Positions 7,732-16,379 of a stretch of 64,000 bases of DNA are shown piece by piece. Within the stretch, counting starts at the first letter, position 1, and every line of letters starts with the position of its first letter. This stretch comes from Allobranchiibius sp. CTAmp26 (GTDB lineage: Bacteria; Actinomycetota; Actinomycetes; Actinomycetales; Dermatophilaceae), in assembly GCF_017565405.1 (NCBI RefSeq), contig NZ_JAGEKR010000012.1, positions 186,001-250,000 on the forward strand. The letters are read 5' to 3'. Position numbers and translations under genes: made by a program. Under the pieces are notes generated by a model. The model had not been told where the DNA came from and searched no databases. It saw nothing but the letters and a program-made list of their open reading frames with translations.

Positions 7732-8757
7732 TCAGGATACGTGCGGCAGGGCGCGCTCCACGAGCGACGCCGCCTCCTGACGGGCGGGTGAGGACGCCGC
7801 AGCCGCCAGGTGCGCGAGGTTGGCCGGGAGCTCGCGCCCCGAACGCTCCATCGCCTGGGCGTAGAGCCGCCCGGCCCGGTACGACGAGCGCACCAGCGGC
7901 CCGCTCATGACGCCCTTGAAGCCGAGGTCCTCCGCGACCTCCGACCAGTGCACGAACTCCTGCGGCTTGACCCACCGGTCCACCGGGTGGTGACGGGGGG
8001 AGGGGCGCAGGTACTGGGTGATGGTGATCAGGTCGGTGCCGGCCTCGTGCAGGTCGCGCAGGGCCTGCTCGATCTCGTGGTCCTCCTCGCCCATCCCCAG
8101 GATGAGGTTGGACTTGGTGACCAGCCCGGCGTCCTTGCCCATCGTGATGACCGACAGCGAACGCTCGTACTTGAACGCCGGCCGGATGCGCTTGAAGATG
8201 CGCGGCACCGTCTCGACGTTGTGCGCGAAGACCTCGGGAGCCGCTTCGATCACAGCTCCGACCTGCTCGGGCACGGCGTTGAAGTCGGGGATCAGGATCT
8301 CCACTCCGGTGCCCGGGTTGTGCTCGTGCACCTGGCGGATCGTCTCGGCGTAGAGCCATGCGCCGCCGTCCTCGAGGTCGTCGCGCGCGACACCGGTGAT
8401 GGTCGCGTAGCGCAGACCCATCTGCTGCACGGAGTCGGCGACCCGGCGGGGCTCGTCACGGTCCAGGTCGGCCGGCCGGCCGGTGTCGATCTGGCAGAAG
8501 TCACAGCGCCGAGTGCACTGCTCGCCACCGATGAGGAAGGTCGCCTCGCGGTCCTCCCAGCATTCGAAGATGTTGGGGCAGCCCGCCTCCTGGCAGACCG
8601 TGTGCAGGCCCTCGTTCTTCACCAGGTTGTGCAGCGAGGTGTACGCGGGGCCCATCTTGGCCGTCGTACGGATCCATTCCGGTTTGCGCTCGATCGGGGT
8701 CTCGCTGTTGCGCGCCTCGACGCGCAACATGCGCCGTCCCTCCGGTGCCACGGTCAC
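7732..8757 (-). CDS. lipA: Lipoyl synthase
   Basis: This radical-SAM enzyme inserts two sulfurs into the octanoyl chain attached to lipoyl domains. The 341-residue protein has the auxiliary-cluster cysteines C55, C60 and C66 and the radical-SAM motif CTRRCDFC (C81, C85, C88), plus the conserved ILGMGE and [12 protein letters not shown] blocks. It acts after LipB, encoded just upstream on the same strand. Its substrates in this window would be the two lipoyl domains of the E2 protein at 17302-19113. The first methionine ([17 protein letters not shown]) is kept because this N-terminus is typical of actinobacterial LipA. Confidence 0.97.
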   Translation of the reverse strand: MTVAPEGRRMLRVEARNSETPIERKPEWIRTTAKMGPAYTSLHNLVKNEGLHTVCQEAGCPNIFECWEDREATFLIGGEQCTRRCDFCQIDTGRPADLDRDEPRRVADSVQQMGLRYATITGVARDDLEDGGAWLYAETIRQVHEHNPGTGVEILIPDFNAVPEQVGAVIEAAPEVFAHNVETVPRIFKRIRPAFKYERSLSVITMGKDAGLVTKSNLILGMGEEDHEIEQALRDLHEAGTDLITITQYLRPSPRHHPVDRWVKPQEFVHWSEVAEDLGFKGVMSGPLVRSSYRAGRLYAQAMERSGRELPANLAHLAAAASSPARQEAASLVERALPHVS

Positions 8758-8929
8758 GGTCTCGCTGCTCCCTTGCCTTCGATGTCGGGCATCACGCCCA
8801 GCTCTACCCCCTGGCGCAACCGCCGCGGGAGAGGCTTTGTTCCAGGGTACGCGGGAGCCGCGGACCGATTGCCGTTGCCTTCCAGCGGGTCCACGCTCGC
8901 CACGGGGGCGCGGTGCCTAGGCTCGGGCG

Positions 8930-9070
8930 ATGAACGAATCGAGCGTTCCGGACGTCGACGCGCGGACGGCACTCGTCGCGGCGTCCCTCAGCCCAGGATG
9001 TCCGGCAGACGCTTCTGCACGAACGGCAGCACCTCGTGCACCGAGACGTCGCGGCCCAGTTCCTGGCTGA
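8930..9070 (+). CDS. Possible leaderless micro-ORF antisense to lipB
   Basis: An ATG at 8930 follows a TAGGCT -10-like hexamer (8918-8923) by exactly 6 nt, the leaderless layout seen at many genes here. The frame runs 46 codons, the last 27 or so overlapping the 3' end of lipB on the opposite strand. The first 20 codons look protein-like and the remainder is Arg/Pro/Ala-rich, as antisense frames are here. It may be a remnant of a truncated gene or a promoter for an antisense RNA. I recognise no family. Confidence 0.15.
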   Translation: MNESSVPDVDARTALVAASLSPGCPADASARTAAPRAPRRRGPVPG

Positions 9071-9617
9071 GGGAGGTGACGCCGGCGTCCGGGATCCCGC
9101 ACGGGACGATCGTGTTGGACCACGACAGGTCGCAGTCGCAGTTGAGCGCGAAGCCGTGCATGGTCACGTCGCGGCTGACCCGGATGCCGATCGCGCCGAC
9201 CTTGCGCTCGGGCTTGCCGTCGGACGCGGCGAACCACACCCCGCTGCGACCCTCGACGCGTCCCGCGGCCAGGCCGAGGTCGGCGCACACGTCGATCATC
9301 AGCTGTTCGAGGCGGCGGACGTGGCCGACGACGTCGATCGGGTTCGGCAGTCGCACGATCGGATATCCGACGAGCTGTCCCGGGCCGTGCCAGGTGATCT
9401 TCCCGCCGCGGTCCACGTCGATCACGGGCGTGCCGTCGAACGGCCGCTCGTGCGGCTCGGTCCGCTTGCCCGCGGTGTAGACGGCCGCGTGCTCCAGGAG
9501 CAGCACCGTGTCCTCCTGCTCGCCGGCAACGACCCGGGCATGCACCTCGCGTTGGGTGTCCCAGGCGGCCTGGTAATCGACGAGATCGGGGGCGAAGCCG
9601 AGCTGTTCGATGCGCAT
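8988..9617 (-). CDS. lipB: Octanoyltransferase
   Basis: LipB moves octanoate from octanoyl-ACP to the lysine of lipoyl domains, forming a thioester with an active-site cysteine. The 209-residue protein contains [12 protein letters not shown] (70-81), RKVGAIGI with the catalytic Lys at 139, and NTIVPCGI with the catalytic Cys at 173, all as expected. It precedes lipA on the same strand with a gap of about 230 bp, so the two may have separate promoters. The neighbouring lipA and E2/E3 genes complete the local lipoate pathway. Confidence 0.97.
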   Translation of the reverse strand: MRIEQLGFAPDLVDYQAAWDTQREVHARVVAGEQEDTVLLLEHAAVYTAGKRTEPHERPFDGTPVIDVDRGGKITWHGPGQLVGYPIVRLPNPIDVVGHVRRLEQLMIDVCADLGLAAGRVEGRSGVWFAASDGKPERKVGAIGIRVSRDVTMHGFALNCDCDLSWSNTIVPCGIPDAGVTSLSQELGRDVSVHEVLPFVQKRLPDILG

Positions 9618-9709
9618 CGTTCGAGCGTACGCCGGGCCCTCCTGTACTCCCGCGTCACATTGACGCGATCAACATTGGCGCGACGTCCCGCCCTGGAGAT
9701 GCTGGCGCG

Positions 9710-10852
9710 ATGACACAGACAGCTGACTCCCACCCCCTGATCGCGCCTCCGGGACTGGCCGGCGTGGTCGTCGCCGACACGGCGCTCGGAGACGTCCGGG
9801 GCACCGAGGGGTTCTTCCACTATCGGCAGTACGACGCCACCGGGCTCGCGCGCGACCGGACCGTGGAGGACGTCTGGCACCTGCTGCTCCGCGGCGACCT
9901 GCCGGACCCTGAGGCCACCCGCGCCTGGCGCGAGGAGATCGCCGAGCACGTGCTCCCAACCGACCGGTACGCCGACCAGCTCACCGCGGTGCTGCGGGCC
10001 GCACCGACTCGAGCACCGTTGTCGTCGTTGCGGACTGCCATCTCGGCGTACGGCGTCCTCACCGGTGACGAGCCGCTGTGGGACCTGGACGACGCGGCGC
10101 GGCAGCAGGCGGCGATGCGGACGGCGGCCGCGGTCCCGTGGCTCGTCGCGGCGGCGTACGCGGTCGGGCGCGGAGAGGAGCCGCGTGCGGCACGCCCCGA
10201 GCTCGGGTACGTCGGGAACTACCTGTGGATGGTCACCGGTGTGGTGCCGGACGAACGCGCCGTGCGAGCGCTCGGCCGGTATCTGTGCCTGACGGTCGAT
10301 CACGGGTTCAACGCCTCGACGTTCACCGCGCGGGTGGTCGCCTCGACGGGCGCCGACCTGACGGCGTGCGTCGTCGCGGCTATCGGTGCGCTGTCCGGTC
10401 CGTTGCACGGCGGCGCGCCGAGCCGCGCCCTCGATGCGCTCGACGAGATCGGCACGGTCGAGAACGCCGCACCGTGGGCTCGGGCGCAGCTCGCCGCCGG
10501 GCAGCGGGTGATGGGGTTCGGCCACGCCGTCTACCGAGGGCTGGACCCCCGCTCGGAACTGTTGCGGGAGACCGCGACCGAGCTGGGCGGTGACACCGCG
10601 GAGCTGGCGGTGCAGGTCGAGCGGGAGGTCGTGCGAGTGCTCGACGAGGCCAAGCCGGACCGGCCGCTGCGCGCGAACGTCGAGTTCTACGCCGGTGTGG
10701 TGATGCAGGAGTGTGGGATCCCGCGAGAGCTGTTCACACCGACCTTCGCGTGTAGCCGGGTCATCGGCTGGACGGCGCACATCCTCGAGCAGGCGAGCGG
10801 TCGCAAGATCTTCCGACCGAGCTCGCGCTACGTGGGACCGCCTGTGCAGTAA
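9710..10852 (+). CDS. Citrate synthase (CitA-type)
   Basis: This 380-residue enzyme condenses oxaloacetate with an acyl-CoA. It has the citrate-synthase histidines in DHGFNAST (H198), GPLHGGAP (H233) and GFGHAVYRGLDPR (H272), and the R-x-x-GW-x-AH end block. At the usual catalytic aspartate (NVDFY in most synthases) it has NVEFYAG, i.e. Glu at 325. I recall the same NVEF form in mycobacterial CitA, so this may mark the subfamily rather than a defect. It converges on a second citrate synthase with only 6 nt between the stops. Citrate or 2-methylcitrate synthase activity cannot be told apart here. Confidence 0.85.
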   Translation: MTQTADSHPLIAPPGLAGVVVADTALGDVRGTEGFFHYRQYDATGLARDRTVEDVWHLLLRGDLPDPEATRAWREEIAEHVLPTDRYADQLTAVLRAAPTRAPLSSLRTAISAYGVLTGDEPLWDLDDAARQQAAMRTAAAVPWLVAAAYAVGRGEEPRAARPELGYVGNYLWMVTGVVPDERAVRALGRYLCLTVDHGFNASTFTARVVASTGADLTACVVAAIGALSGPLHGGAPSRALDALDEIGTVENAAPWARAQLAAGQRVMGFGHAVYRGLDPRSELLRETATELGGDTAELAVQVEREVVRVLDEAKPDRPLRANVEFYAGVVMQECGIPRELFTPTFACSRVIGWTAHILEQASGRKIFRPSSRYVGPPVQ

Positions 10853-10858
10853 CGCTGT

Positions 10859-12052
10859 TCAGTCACCCGTGTAGATCGCGCGCGGCCGGAACCGCAGCGG
10901 GTGGCCCTGCTCCTCGATCCCGTGTGCGACGAAGCCGGCGATCCGGGCCACGGAGAAGATCGTCTCCCCGCTACCGCGCGGCAGGTCGAGGGCGACGCTC
11001 AGAGCCGCCAGCGCGAGGTCGACGTTCGGGTAGCCGCCTCCGCGACGGTGCACCTCGAGACGGAGCGCGTCTGCGCACGCGACCACCTGCGGACAGCGCT
11101 CCTCCAAGATGCCGAGCAACGCCTCCGCACGCGGGTCGATCCCGCGGTAGACGGCGTGGCCGAATCCGGCGGTCGCCCCGTCCTCTCCGTAGGCCGCGAC
11201 CCGTGCGCCCCGTTGCATGCTCTGCCGCAGCAGGCTCTCGGCCACCACGGACGCGCCGCCGTGCCGCGGACCGCCCAACGCCGACAAGCCGGCCAGCACG
11301 ACGAGGTACGGCGGGGCGCCGGTGCCTGCCGCCGTGCGGGCGGCGAGCGTGGAGGTCGCGAGCTCGTGGTCGGCCAGCAGCACCAGTGCGGCGTTCAGCA
11401 GTGCGGTCTCACCGGTGTCGACGGGGCGGCCGAGCAACCCGAACCCGAGGCGTTCCGCGAGGGTGCCCTGCGATGGTCCGTCAGCCGTCCCGACCGCTGC
11501 CACGCCGGCCAGCAGGGCCGCGTGCCCGGCCTGCGCGAACCGGGCGGAGGTGAGGATCGTGGTCGGTGGCGTGCGGTCGTGCAGCAGGTGGACTGCCATC
11601 CGTACGCGGTCCGCGCCCGTGGCGCCGGGACGGCACACTCGTCGTACCTCGCACGCGACCGCATCCGTCGACGATGTCGCCGCCCAGTCGAACTCTTCGC
11701 TCTCCCAGAGTAGTTCGGCCACGCGCTCGTACGCCGTGTCCGCGGCGAGCCGAGTCGCATCCGTGCCGCGGTAGAGCAGCACACCCTCGGGGATGAGCGA
11801 GGTGATCCTCGTGTCGATGGTGAGCTCGAACCGCCCCGCCACGGAGCGCCGGTGCCGCTCGGCGAGAGCCAGCACCTCCGCTCTCCGGAAGCGGGACCCG
11901 TCGTGCCGCGACCCGTTCAGGTCGCCTCGCGTGAGGATCCCGCGGCTCACGTACGCGTAGACGGTGCGGACCTGGACGCCGAGCAGCTCGGCGGCGGCCG
12001 CGGTGCTGATCAGGTCGACGTCGTCCACGAGAGGCAACGCTAGTTCCCGCAT
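10859..12052 (-). CDS. Citrate synthase with N-terminal helix-turn-helix
   Basis: This 397-residue protein has a MerR/excisionase-like helix-turn-helix at about 15-38 (STAAAAELLGVQVRTVYAYV) followed by a full citrate-synthase domain. Catalytic residues are intact: H229 in ADHELATST, H264 in GPRHGGAS, H299 in GFGHAVYRG and D345 in YPNVDLALAAL. It may therefore be an enzyme that also binds DNA or uses the HTH for protein contacts; fusions of this kind occur in other actinobacteria. The methionine at 12052 starts just before the HTH and is the natural start. It converges with the plain citrate synthase and diverges from the kinase gene. Confidence 0.85.
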   Translation of the reverse strand: MRELALPLVDDVDLISTAAAAELLGVQVRTVYAYVSRGILTRGDLNGSRHDGSRFRRAEVLALAERHRRSVAGRFELTIDTRITSLIPEGVLLYRGTDATRLAADTAYERVAELLWESEEFDWAATSSTDAVACEVRRVCRPGATGADRVRMAVHLLHDRTPPTTILTSARFAQAGHAALLAGVAAVGTADGPSQGTLAERLGFGLLGRPVDTGETALLNAALVLLADHELATSTLAARTAAGTGAPPYLVVLAGLSALGGPRHGGASVVAESLLRQSMQRGARVAAYGEDGATAGFGHAVYRGIDPRAEALLGILEERCPQVVACADALRLEVHRRGGGYPNVDLALAALSVALDLPRGSGETIFSVARIAGFVAHGIEEQGHPLRFRPRAIYTGD

Positions 12053-12118
12053 GGACGGGGGCGGGGGCTGTGGACAACTTCTGCGGGCGACAACCCGTGG
12101 GTGGCACGGTCGGCTGTC

Positions 12119-13759
12119 ATGGACGGGCGACCGCAGGCGGACCCTTCCGGCGTCCCACCGCAGGTGCCGGGGTACGACGTGCTGCACCGGCTCGGTACCG
12201 GCGGGTCGGGTCGGGTGTGGGCTGTTCGCAGGGCTGACGGGGTACGGCTGGCCGCCAAGTTCGTCGACCTCGACGACGGTGAGGTCCTGCAGCACGAGGC
12301 GTCCTTGCTGCGGGCGCTGCGGCACGAGCACGTGGTGCGGCTCTACGACCTCGTCGTCGCGCAGGACGGCGGTCCGGTCCTCGTGATGCAGCTGGCCGAG
12401 GGCGGGTCCCTCGCCGAGAGTCTGCGCACCCGTGACCACCTCACGCCCGGTGAACTCGTCACCGTGCTGTGCCCGGTCGCCCGGGCTCTGCACGATCTGC
12501 ACAGCATGGGCCTGGTGCACGGCGACCTCAGCCCCGGCAACATCCTGTTCACCGAGGAGGGCAAACCGCTGATCGCCGACCTGGGCTTCTCCCATGTGGC
12601 AGGGCACGACGGTGTCCCGCTGTGGGTCACGGAGAGCTGGGCCGCACCCGAGACGCTGGCGGGCGATCGGGTCACCCCCGCGAGCGACGCGTACTCGCTC
12701 GGTGCGATCGCCTGGACCGCCCTTGTCGGCGCCGCTCCCGAGCCGGCCGCGCTCCGCCCCGACCTGGCGGACCTCGCACCGCACCTCAGCGCCGAGCTGC
12801 GGGATCTGGTGCTCTCCTGCCTGTCGCACACCCCGTCCGCACGTCCGACGCCCGAGGACTTCGCGGTCGCGTTGTGGGCGACGGCACCCGCGGCGCCCGC
12901 GCCGGTGCAGGGCTCGGCGGGGCGGCGGACGGCGCCGGAAGGAGCGGCGGACGACCCGGGAGTGCAGCTGACCCGGCGGATGCGGGAGGTCGCAGGGCGG
13001 GAGGACGGGAGCCGCGAGGGTCGCTCGCGCACCGGGGTCGCCGCACGCGGGAGTGAGCCCGGCGGAGCCAGGCCGTGGGAGGGAATCGGGCGGCACAGCG
13101 CGCGGGATGCACCCAGTGCGTGGTGGCGCCGCCCGGTCGTCGCTCGTACGGCGGGTGCGGCCGCGTTCGTCGGGTTGGTCGCCGGCGGGCTGATGCTGGT
13201 CGGAGACGGCTCGTCCGCGGGTGCCGGCCGGGCGGCGCCGACGACCGCGAGCGGTAGATCGAGCAGCGCCCCGCCGACCGGTGCGACCCCGGTCCCTCTC
13301 GCCGCCCGTTCCTCGCAGAGCGCGCCGGGTGCGACCCCGTCGACCGCATCGCACTTCCCGGCGTTGTCGCCGCAGCAACGTCTGGCCCGGTACCCGGTGG
13401 GCGTGCTGCAGTTGCTCGTCGATGCACGGGCGCACGCATGGGTCACCGGGAAGCCGGCAGATCTGCGGTCCGCGGTGCGGGCCGGGTCGGCCGCGTACCG
13501 CTCGGACACGACCGACCTGGGCATCGCCCGCGCCGACGGAATGTGCTACTCCCGATTGGCATTCCGGGTCCGCAGCGCGCGGACAACCTCGACGAGAGGC
13601 GGAGTGACGCATTTGCTGGCGGTGATCGACCGCTCGGCGTACGGCGTGTCCGGGCCGGACGGCACTCGCACCGTCGCCGCGAGTGCGGGGGAGCGGACCG
13701 ACGTCTCCCTGGCCTGGACGCCGGACGGGTGGCGGATCACGGCGTGGACCGCGGCGTGA
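12119..13759 (+). CDS. HGD-type Ser/Thr protein kinase with extracellular domain
   Basis: The cytoplasmic kinase domain (about 18-255) has the glycine loop LGTGGSGRVW, Lys47, Glu60, the catalytic loop VHGDLSPGN (D136, N141), the metal motif DLG (D154) and APE at 176-178. All catalytic residues are present, but HGD replaces HRD, so it is a non-RD kinase likely independent of activation-loop phosphorylation. A low-complexity linker leads to one membrane helix (344-362), a Ser/Thr/Pro-rich spacer and an extracellular domain of about 160 residues with alternating hydrophobic strands. This may be a sensor domain; its family is not recognised. The ATG at 12119 is chosen because the domain follows closely. 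Confidence 0.8.
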   Translation: MDGRPQADPSGVPPQVPGYDVLHRLGTGGSGRVWAVRRADGVRLAAKFVDLDDGEVLQHEASLLRALRHEHVVRLYDLVVAQDGGPVLVMQLAEGGSLAESLRTRDHLTPGELVTVLCPVARALHDLHSMGLVHGDLSPGNILFTEEGKPLIADLGFSHVAGHDGVPLWVTESWAAPETLAGDRVTPASDAYSLGAIAWTALVGAAPEPAALRPDLADLAPHLSAELRDLVLSCLSHTPSARPTPEDFAVALWATAPAAPAPVQGSAGRRTAPEGAADDPGVQLTRRMREVAGREDGSREGRSRTGVAARGSEPGGARPWEGIGRHSARDAPSAWWRRPVVARTAGAAAFVGLVAGGLMLVGDGSSAGAGRAAPTTASGRSSSAPPTGATPVPLAARSSQSAPGATPSTASHFPALSPQQRLARYPVGVLQLLVDARAHAWVTGKPADLRSAVRAGSAAYRSDTTDLGIARADGMCYSRLAFRVRSARTTSTRGGVTHLLAVIDRSAYGVSGPDGTRTVAASAGERTDVSLAWTPDGWRITAWTAA

Positions 13760-13777
13760 CGCGTGAGCTCGACGACC

Positions 13778-14590
13778 TCAGGTGAGCAGCAGCACCGAGA
13801 GTCGTCGACCGGCGACGCGGGTGCCGATCAGACCGAGAGCCAGCAGATAGAGCACCGACACGAGGGACGCGATGCCCACCTGACCGGTGGTGAGCTCCCG
13901 GCACAGCACGACACCTCGGTAGAGCGGCGTGCACTCCACGATCCACCGCAGCCATTCCGGGAACGCCGACACCGGGAAGAAGGTCGCCGAGAAGAGGAAG
14001 AGCGGCAGCGTGCCGAGCGTGACGTATTCGAAGTCCTGCCAGCTGCGCATCCAGGTGGTGAGCGCCATGCCCATCCCTGCGAAGCCGAACCCGATGAGCA
14101 GCGCCGCCGGAAGAGCGAGCACCGCCCACCAGCTATGCACCAGCCCCAGCGCGGTCATCACGACGAGGAACGCCGCGGAGTAGATACCGCCGCGCAGGAG
14201 GGCCCAGGTGATCTCCCCTCTCGCGACGTCGCCCGTCGTGCGCGGCGTGGCGAGGATCTGGTCGTAGAGCTTCTGATACTTCAACTTGAAGAACACGTTG
14301 AAGGTGGTGTCGAAGATGGCGCCGTTCATGGCCGAGGCCGCGAGCATCCCCGGTGCCACGAACTCCGCGTACGGGACCGACCGGCCGCCGACGTCGAACC
14401 CGTGCACCAGCTTGCCCACCCCGATGCCGATGGACAGCAGGTAGAGCACCGGTTCGAGGAACCCGGTCAGGAAGATGATCCAGCCACGGCGGTAGACCAG
14501 GTAGTTGCGGTAGATGAGGATTCCGGTCGCGGCGGCGCGGGACAGTTCGCGTCCCCGGTCGCGGGTGATCGGTGCGGAGAGGACCGCCAT
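13778..14590 (-). CDS. ABC-2 type exporter permease (second)
   Basis: This 270-residue integral membrane protein has the ABC-2 permease pattern of six hydrophobic segments with the conserved PLFLFSATFFPVSAFPEWLRW block before the penultimate helix, as in NodJ/DrrB-like exporters. It is the last gene of a three-gene operon. Its ATG overlaps the upstream permease stop (TGATG). With its sister permease it probably forms a heterodimeric channel powered by the ATPase at 15390-16328. The cargo may be a lipid, polysaccharide or drug and cannot be deduced. Confidence 0.85.
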   Translation of the reverse strand: MAVLSAPITRDRGRELSRAAATGILIYRNYLVYRRGWIIFLTGFLEPVLYLLSIGIGVGKLVHGFDVGGRSVPYAEFVAPGMLAASAMNGAIFDTTFNVFFKLKYQKLYDQILATPRTTGDVARGEITWALLRGGIYSAAFLVVMTALGLVHSWWAVLALPAALLIGFGFAGMGMALTTWMRSWQDFEYVTLGTLPLFLFSATFFPVSAFPEWLRWIVECTPLYRGVVLCRELTTGQVGIASLVSVLYLLALGLIGTRVAGRRLSVLLLT

Positions 14591-15390
14591 CAGAAGATCA
14601 GCCGCCGGGTCAGGCTGCGCACGGCCAGCCATCCGCCGACCGCCGCGAGCACCACCAGATAGGCGAGGTGTAAGACGACCGGCCCGATCTCGCTCGTGCC
14701 GAGGGCGAACATCCGGGTCAGGTCCACGCCCTGCCACAGCGGGCTGACGCGAGCGATCGCCTCCAGCGGCCCGGGGAGATCGGACAGCGGGAAGAAGGCA
14801 CCGGAGAAGAGGGTCAGAGGGATCATCAGGAGCCGGAAGATCAGCGTGAAGCCCATCTCGTTCCGCAACCCGGCCGAGTAGGCGTAGATGGGCGTGGCGA
14901 ACGCCAGACCGAGCAGCAGCTGCACCAGGACCACGGCGCAGGCGCCGAGCACGGAGTGGAAGATGCCGAAGAAGGCCAGCACCGCGGTGAAGACCACCGA
15001 GGTCATGGCCAGCCGCAGGACGACGAATCCGAGGTGGGCCACCACCAGATCGACCACGCGCAGGGGTGTGGCGACCATGGAGAAGTAGGTCTTGCTCCAC
15101 TTGAGCATGCCCAGCACCGGATAGGTGACCTCGCCGATCGCGACCTGCATGGACTGCGCGGCGAGCATCCCCGGCACGACGAACTGCAGGTAGCTGTGCG
15201 CGCCCTCGAGCCGGTGCGGGTCGACGCGCACGAACCCCCCGAGCAGCACCCCCATCGCGACCACGTACAGCAGGGGGTTGACGAAGCTGGTCACGACACT
15301 GCCCCGCCAGGTGCGGCGGTAGAGGGTGAGCCAGTAGTCGAACAGACGCCACGCCTGGAAGAACCCCGGCCGGCCCGTCGCCGCGCTCAT
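14590..15390 (-). CDS. ABC-2 type exporter permease (first)
   Basis: This 266-residue membrane protein is paralogous to the downstream permease, sharing YVVPGMLA-like and LFSGAFFPLSDLPG blocks and the six-helix ABC-2 layout. The blocks LQFVVPGMLAAQSMQ and MLKWSKTYFSMVATP are typical of NodJ-type exporters. Both junctions in the operon are one-base TGATG overlaps, which implies strict translational coupling and a fixed subunit ratio. Two different permeases with one ATPase point to a heterodimeric transmembrane unit. Confidence 0.85.
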   Translation of the reverse strand: MSAATGRPGFFQAWRLFDYWLTLYRRTWRGSVVTSFVNPLLYVVAMGVLLGGFVRVDPHRLEGAHSYLQFVVPGMLAAQSMQVAIGEVTYPVLGMLKWSKTYFSMVATPLRVVDLVVAHLGFVVLRLAMTSVVFTAVLAFFGIFHSVLGACAVVLVQLLLGLAFATPIYAYSAGLRNEMGFTLIFRLLMIPLTLFSGAFFPLSDLPGPLEAIARVSPLWQGVDLTRMFALGTSEIGPVVLHLAYLVVLAAVGGWLAVRSLTRRLIF

Positions 15391-16328
15391 CAGTCGACCA
15401 GGCTGCGACCGGTGAGCCGCAAGAAGACGTCTTCGAGGGTGGAGCGCCGCACGAGTACGGCGGTCGGCGTCAGTCCGCGCTCACCGACCTTGGCGAGGGT
15501 CTCCTCACCGTGCTGGGTGTAGAGCAGCAACCGGTCCGGGAGCACCTCGACCCGGTCGGCGAGATCGCGCACCCGCTCGGCCATGTCCTGGTGCTCTCCG
15601 ACGCCGAAGCGCAGCTCTGCGACCTCCCGGGTGGAGTGTTCAGCGATCAACCGCAGCGGCGACCCCTCGGCCACGATCTGGCCCTTGTCCATCACGACGA
15701 GCCGGTCGCACAGCTGCTCGGCCTCGTCCATGTAGTGGGTCGTGAGCACGAGGGTGACGCCCTGCTGTTTGAGGCGGAACAGTTTGTCCCACAACAGGTG
15801 CCGGGCCTGGGGGTCCAGGCCGGTGGTGGGCTCGTCGAGCAGCAGCAGCTCGGGTTCGTTGATCAGCGATCGGGCGATGGTGAGCCGGCGTTTCATCCCG
15901 CCGGACAGGTCCTCGACCTTCGCCTGGGCCCGCTCCGTCAGCTGCGCGAACTCCAGCAGCTCATCCGCCCGTGCCCGCACAGCGGCGCGCGAGATGCCGA
16001 AGTACCGGCCGTAGACGATCAGGTTGTCGCGCACGCTGAGGTCGTTGTCGAGTGTGTCCTCCTGCGGGCAGATGCCGATCCGGGCGCGGATCTGCGACCC
16101 GTGGGTGGCGGGGTCCATCGACAGGATCCGCAACTCACCGGAGGTGACGGGAGAGACGGCGGCGATCATCCGCATGGTCGAGGACTTGCCGGCACCGTTG
16201 GGCCCGAGGAAGCCGAACGATTCGCCGCGGTGGACCTGCACGTCGATGCCGCGTACCGCCTCGAACGTCCCGAAACTCTTGTGCAGCGACCGGGCCTCGA
16301 TCATCGGGTCGTCAGGTCGGGTGGGCAC
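15390..16328 (-). CDS. ABC exporter ATPase (NodI/DrrA-like)
   Basis: The 312-residue ATPase has Walker A GPNGAGKS (near 41-48), the signature LSGGMKRR, Walker B LLLLDEPTTGLDP and the switch His in LVLTTHYMDEAEQL. ICPQEDTLDNDLSV and the C-terminal extension ending VLVRRSTLEDVFLRLTGR are typical of the NodI/DrrA group that pairs with ABC-2 permeases. It energises the two permeases encoded immediately downstream. The ATG at 16328 precedes an N-terminus of 8 residues before the domain begins; MIEARSLHKSFG is the alternative. Confidence 0.93.
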   Translation of the reverse strand: MPTRPDDPMIEARSLHKSFGTFEAVRGIDVQVHRGESFGFLGPNGAGKSSTMRMIAAVSPVTSGELRILSMDPATHGSQIRARIGICPQEDTLDNDLSVRDNLIVYGRYFGISRAAVRARADELLEFAQLTERAQAKVEDLSGGMKRRLTIARSLINEPELLLLDEPTTGLDPQARHLLWDKLFRLKQQGVTLVLTTHYMDEAEQLCDRLVVMDKGQIVAEGSPLRLIAEHSTREVAELRFGVGEHQDMAERVRDLADRVEVLPDRLLLYTQHGEETLAKVGERGLTPTAVLVRRSTLEDVFLRLTGRSLVD

Positions 16329-16379
16329 CCGGCGAACCTACCCGCCGTACGTCGTGGCAGAGGCCGGACACGGCGGTCG

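Noticed and set aside
9325-9617. Minus-strand frame continuing upstream of lipB through the citrate synthase region
   Set aside because: It is antisense to the citrate synthase gene and lacks any family motif.
13778-15352. 524-codon minus-strand frame spanning both ABC permeases
   Set aside because: Only its second half is real (the downstream permease); the first half is out of frame with the upstream permease, which has its own clear frame and TGATG start.
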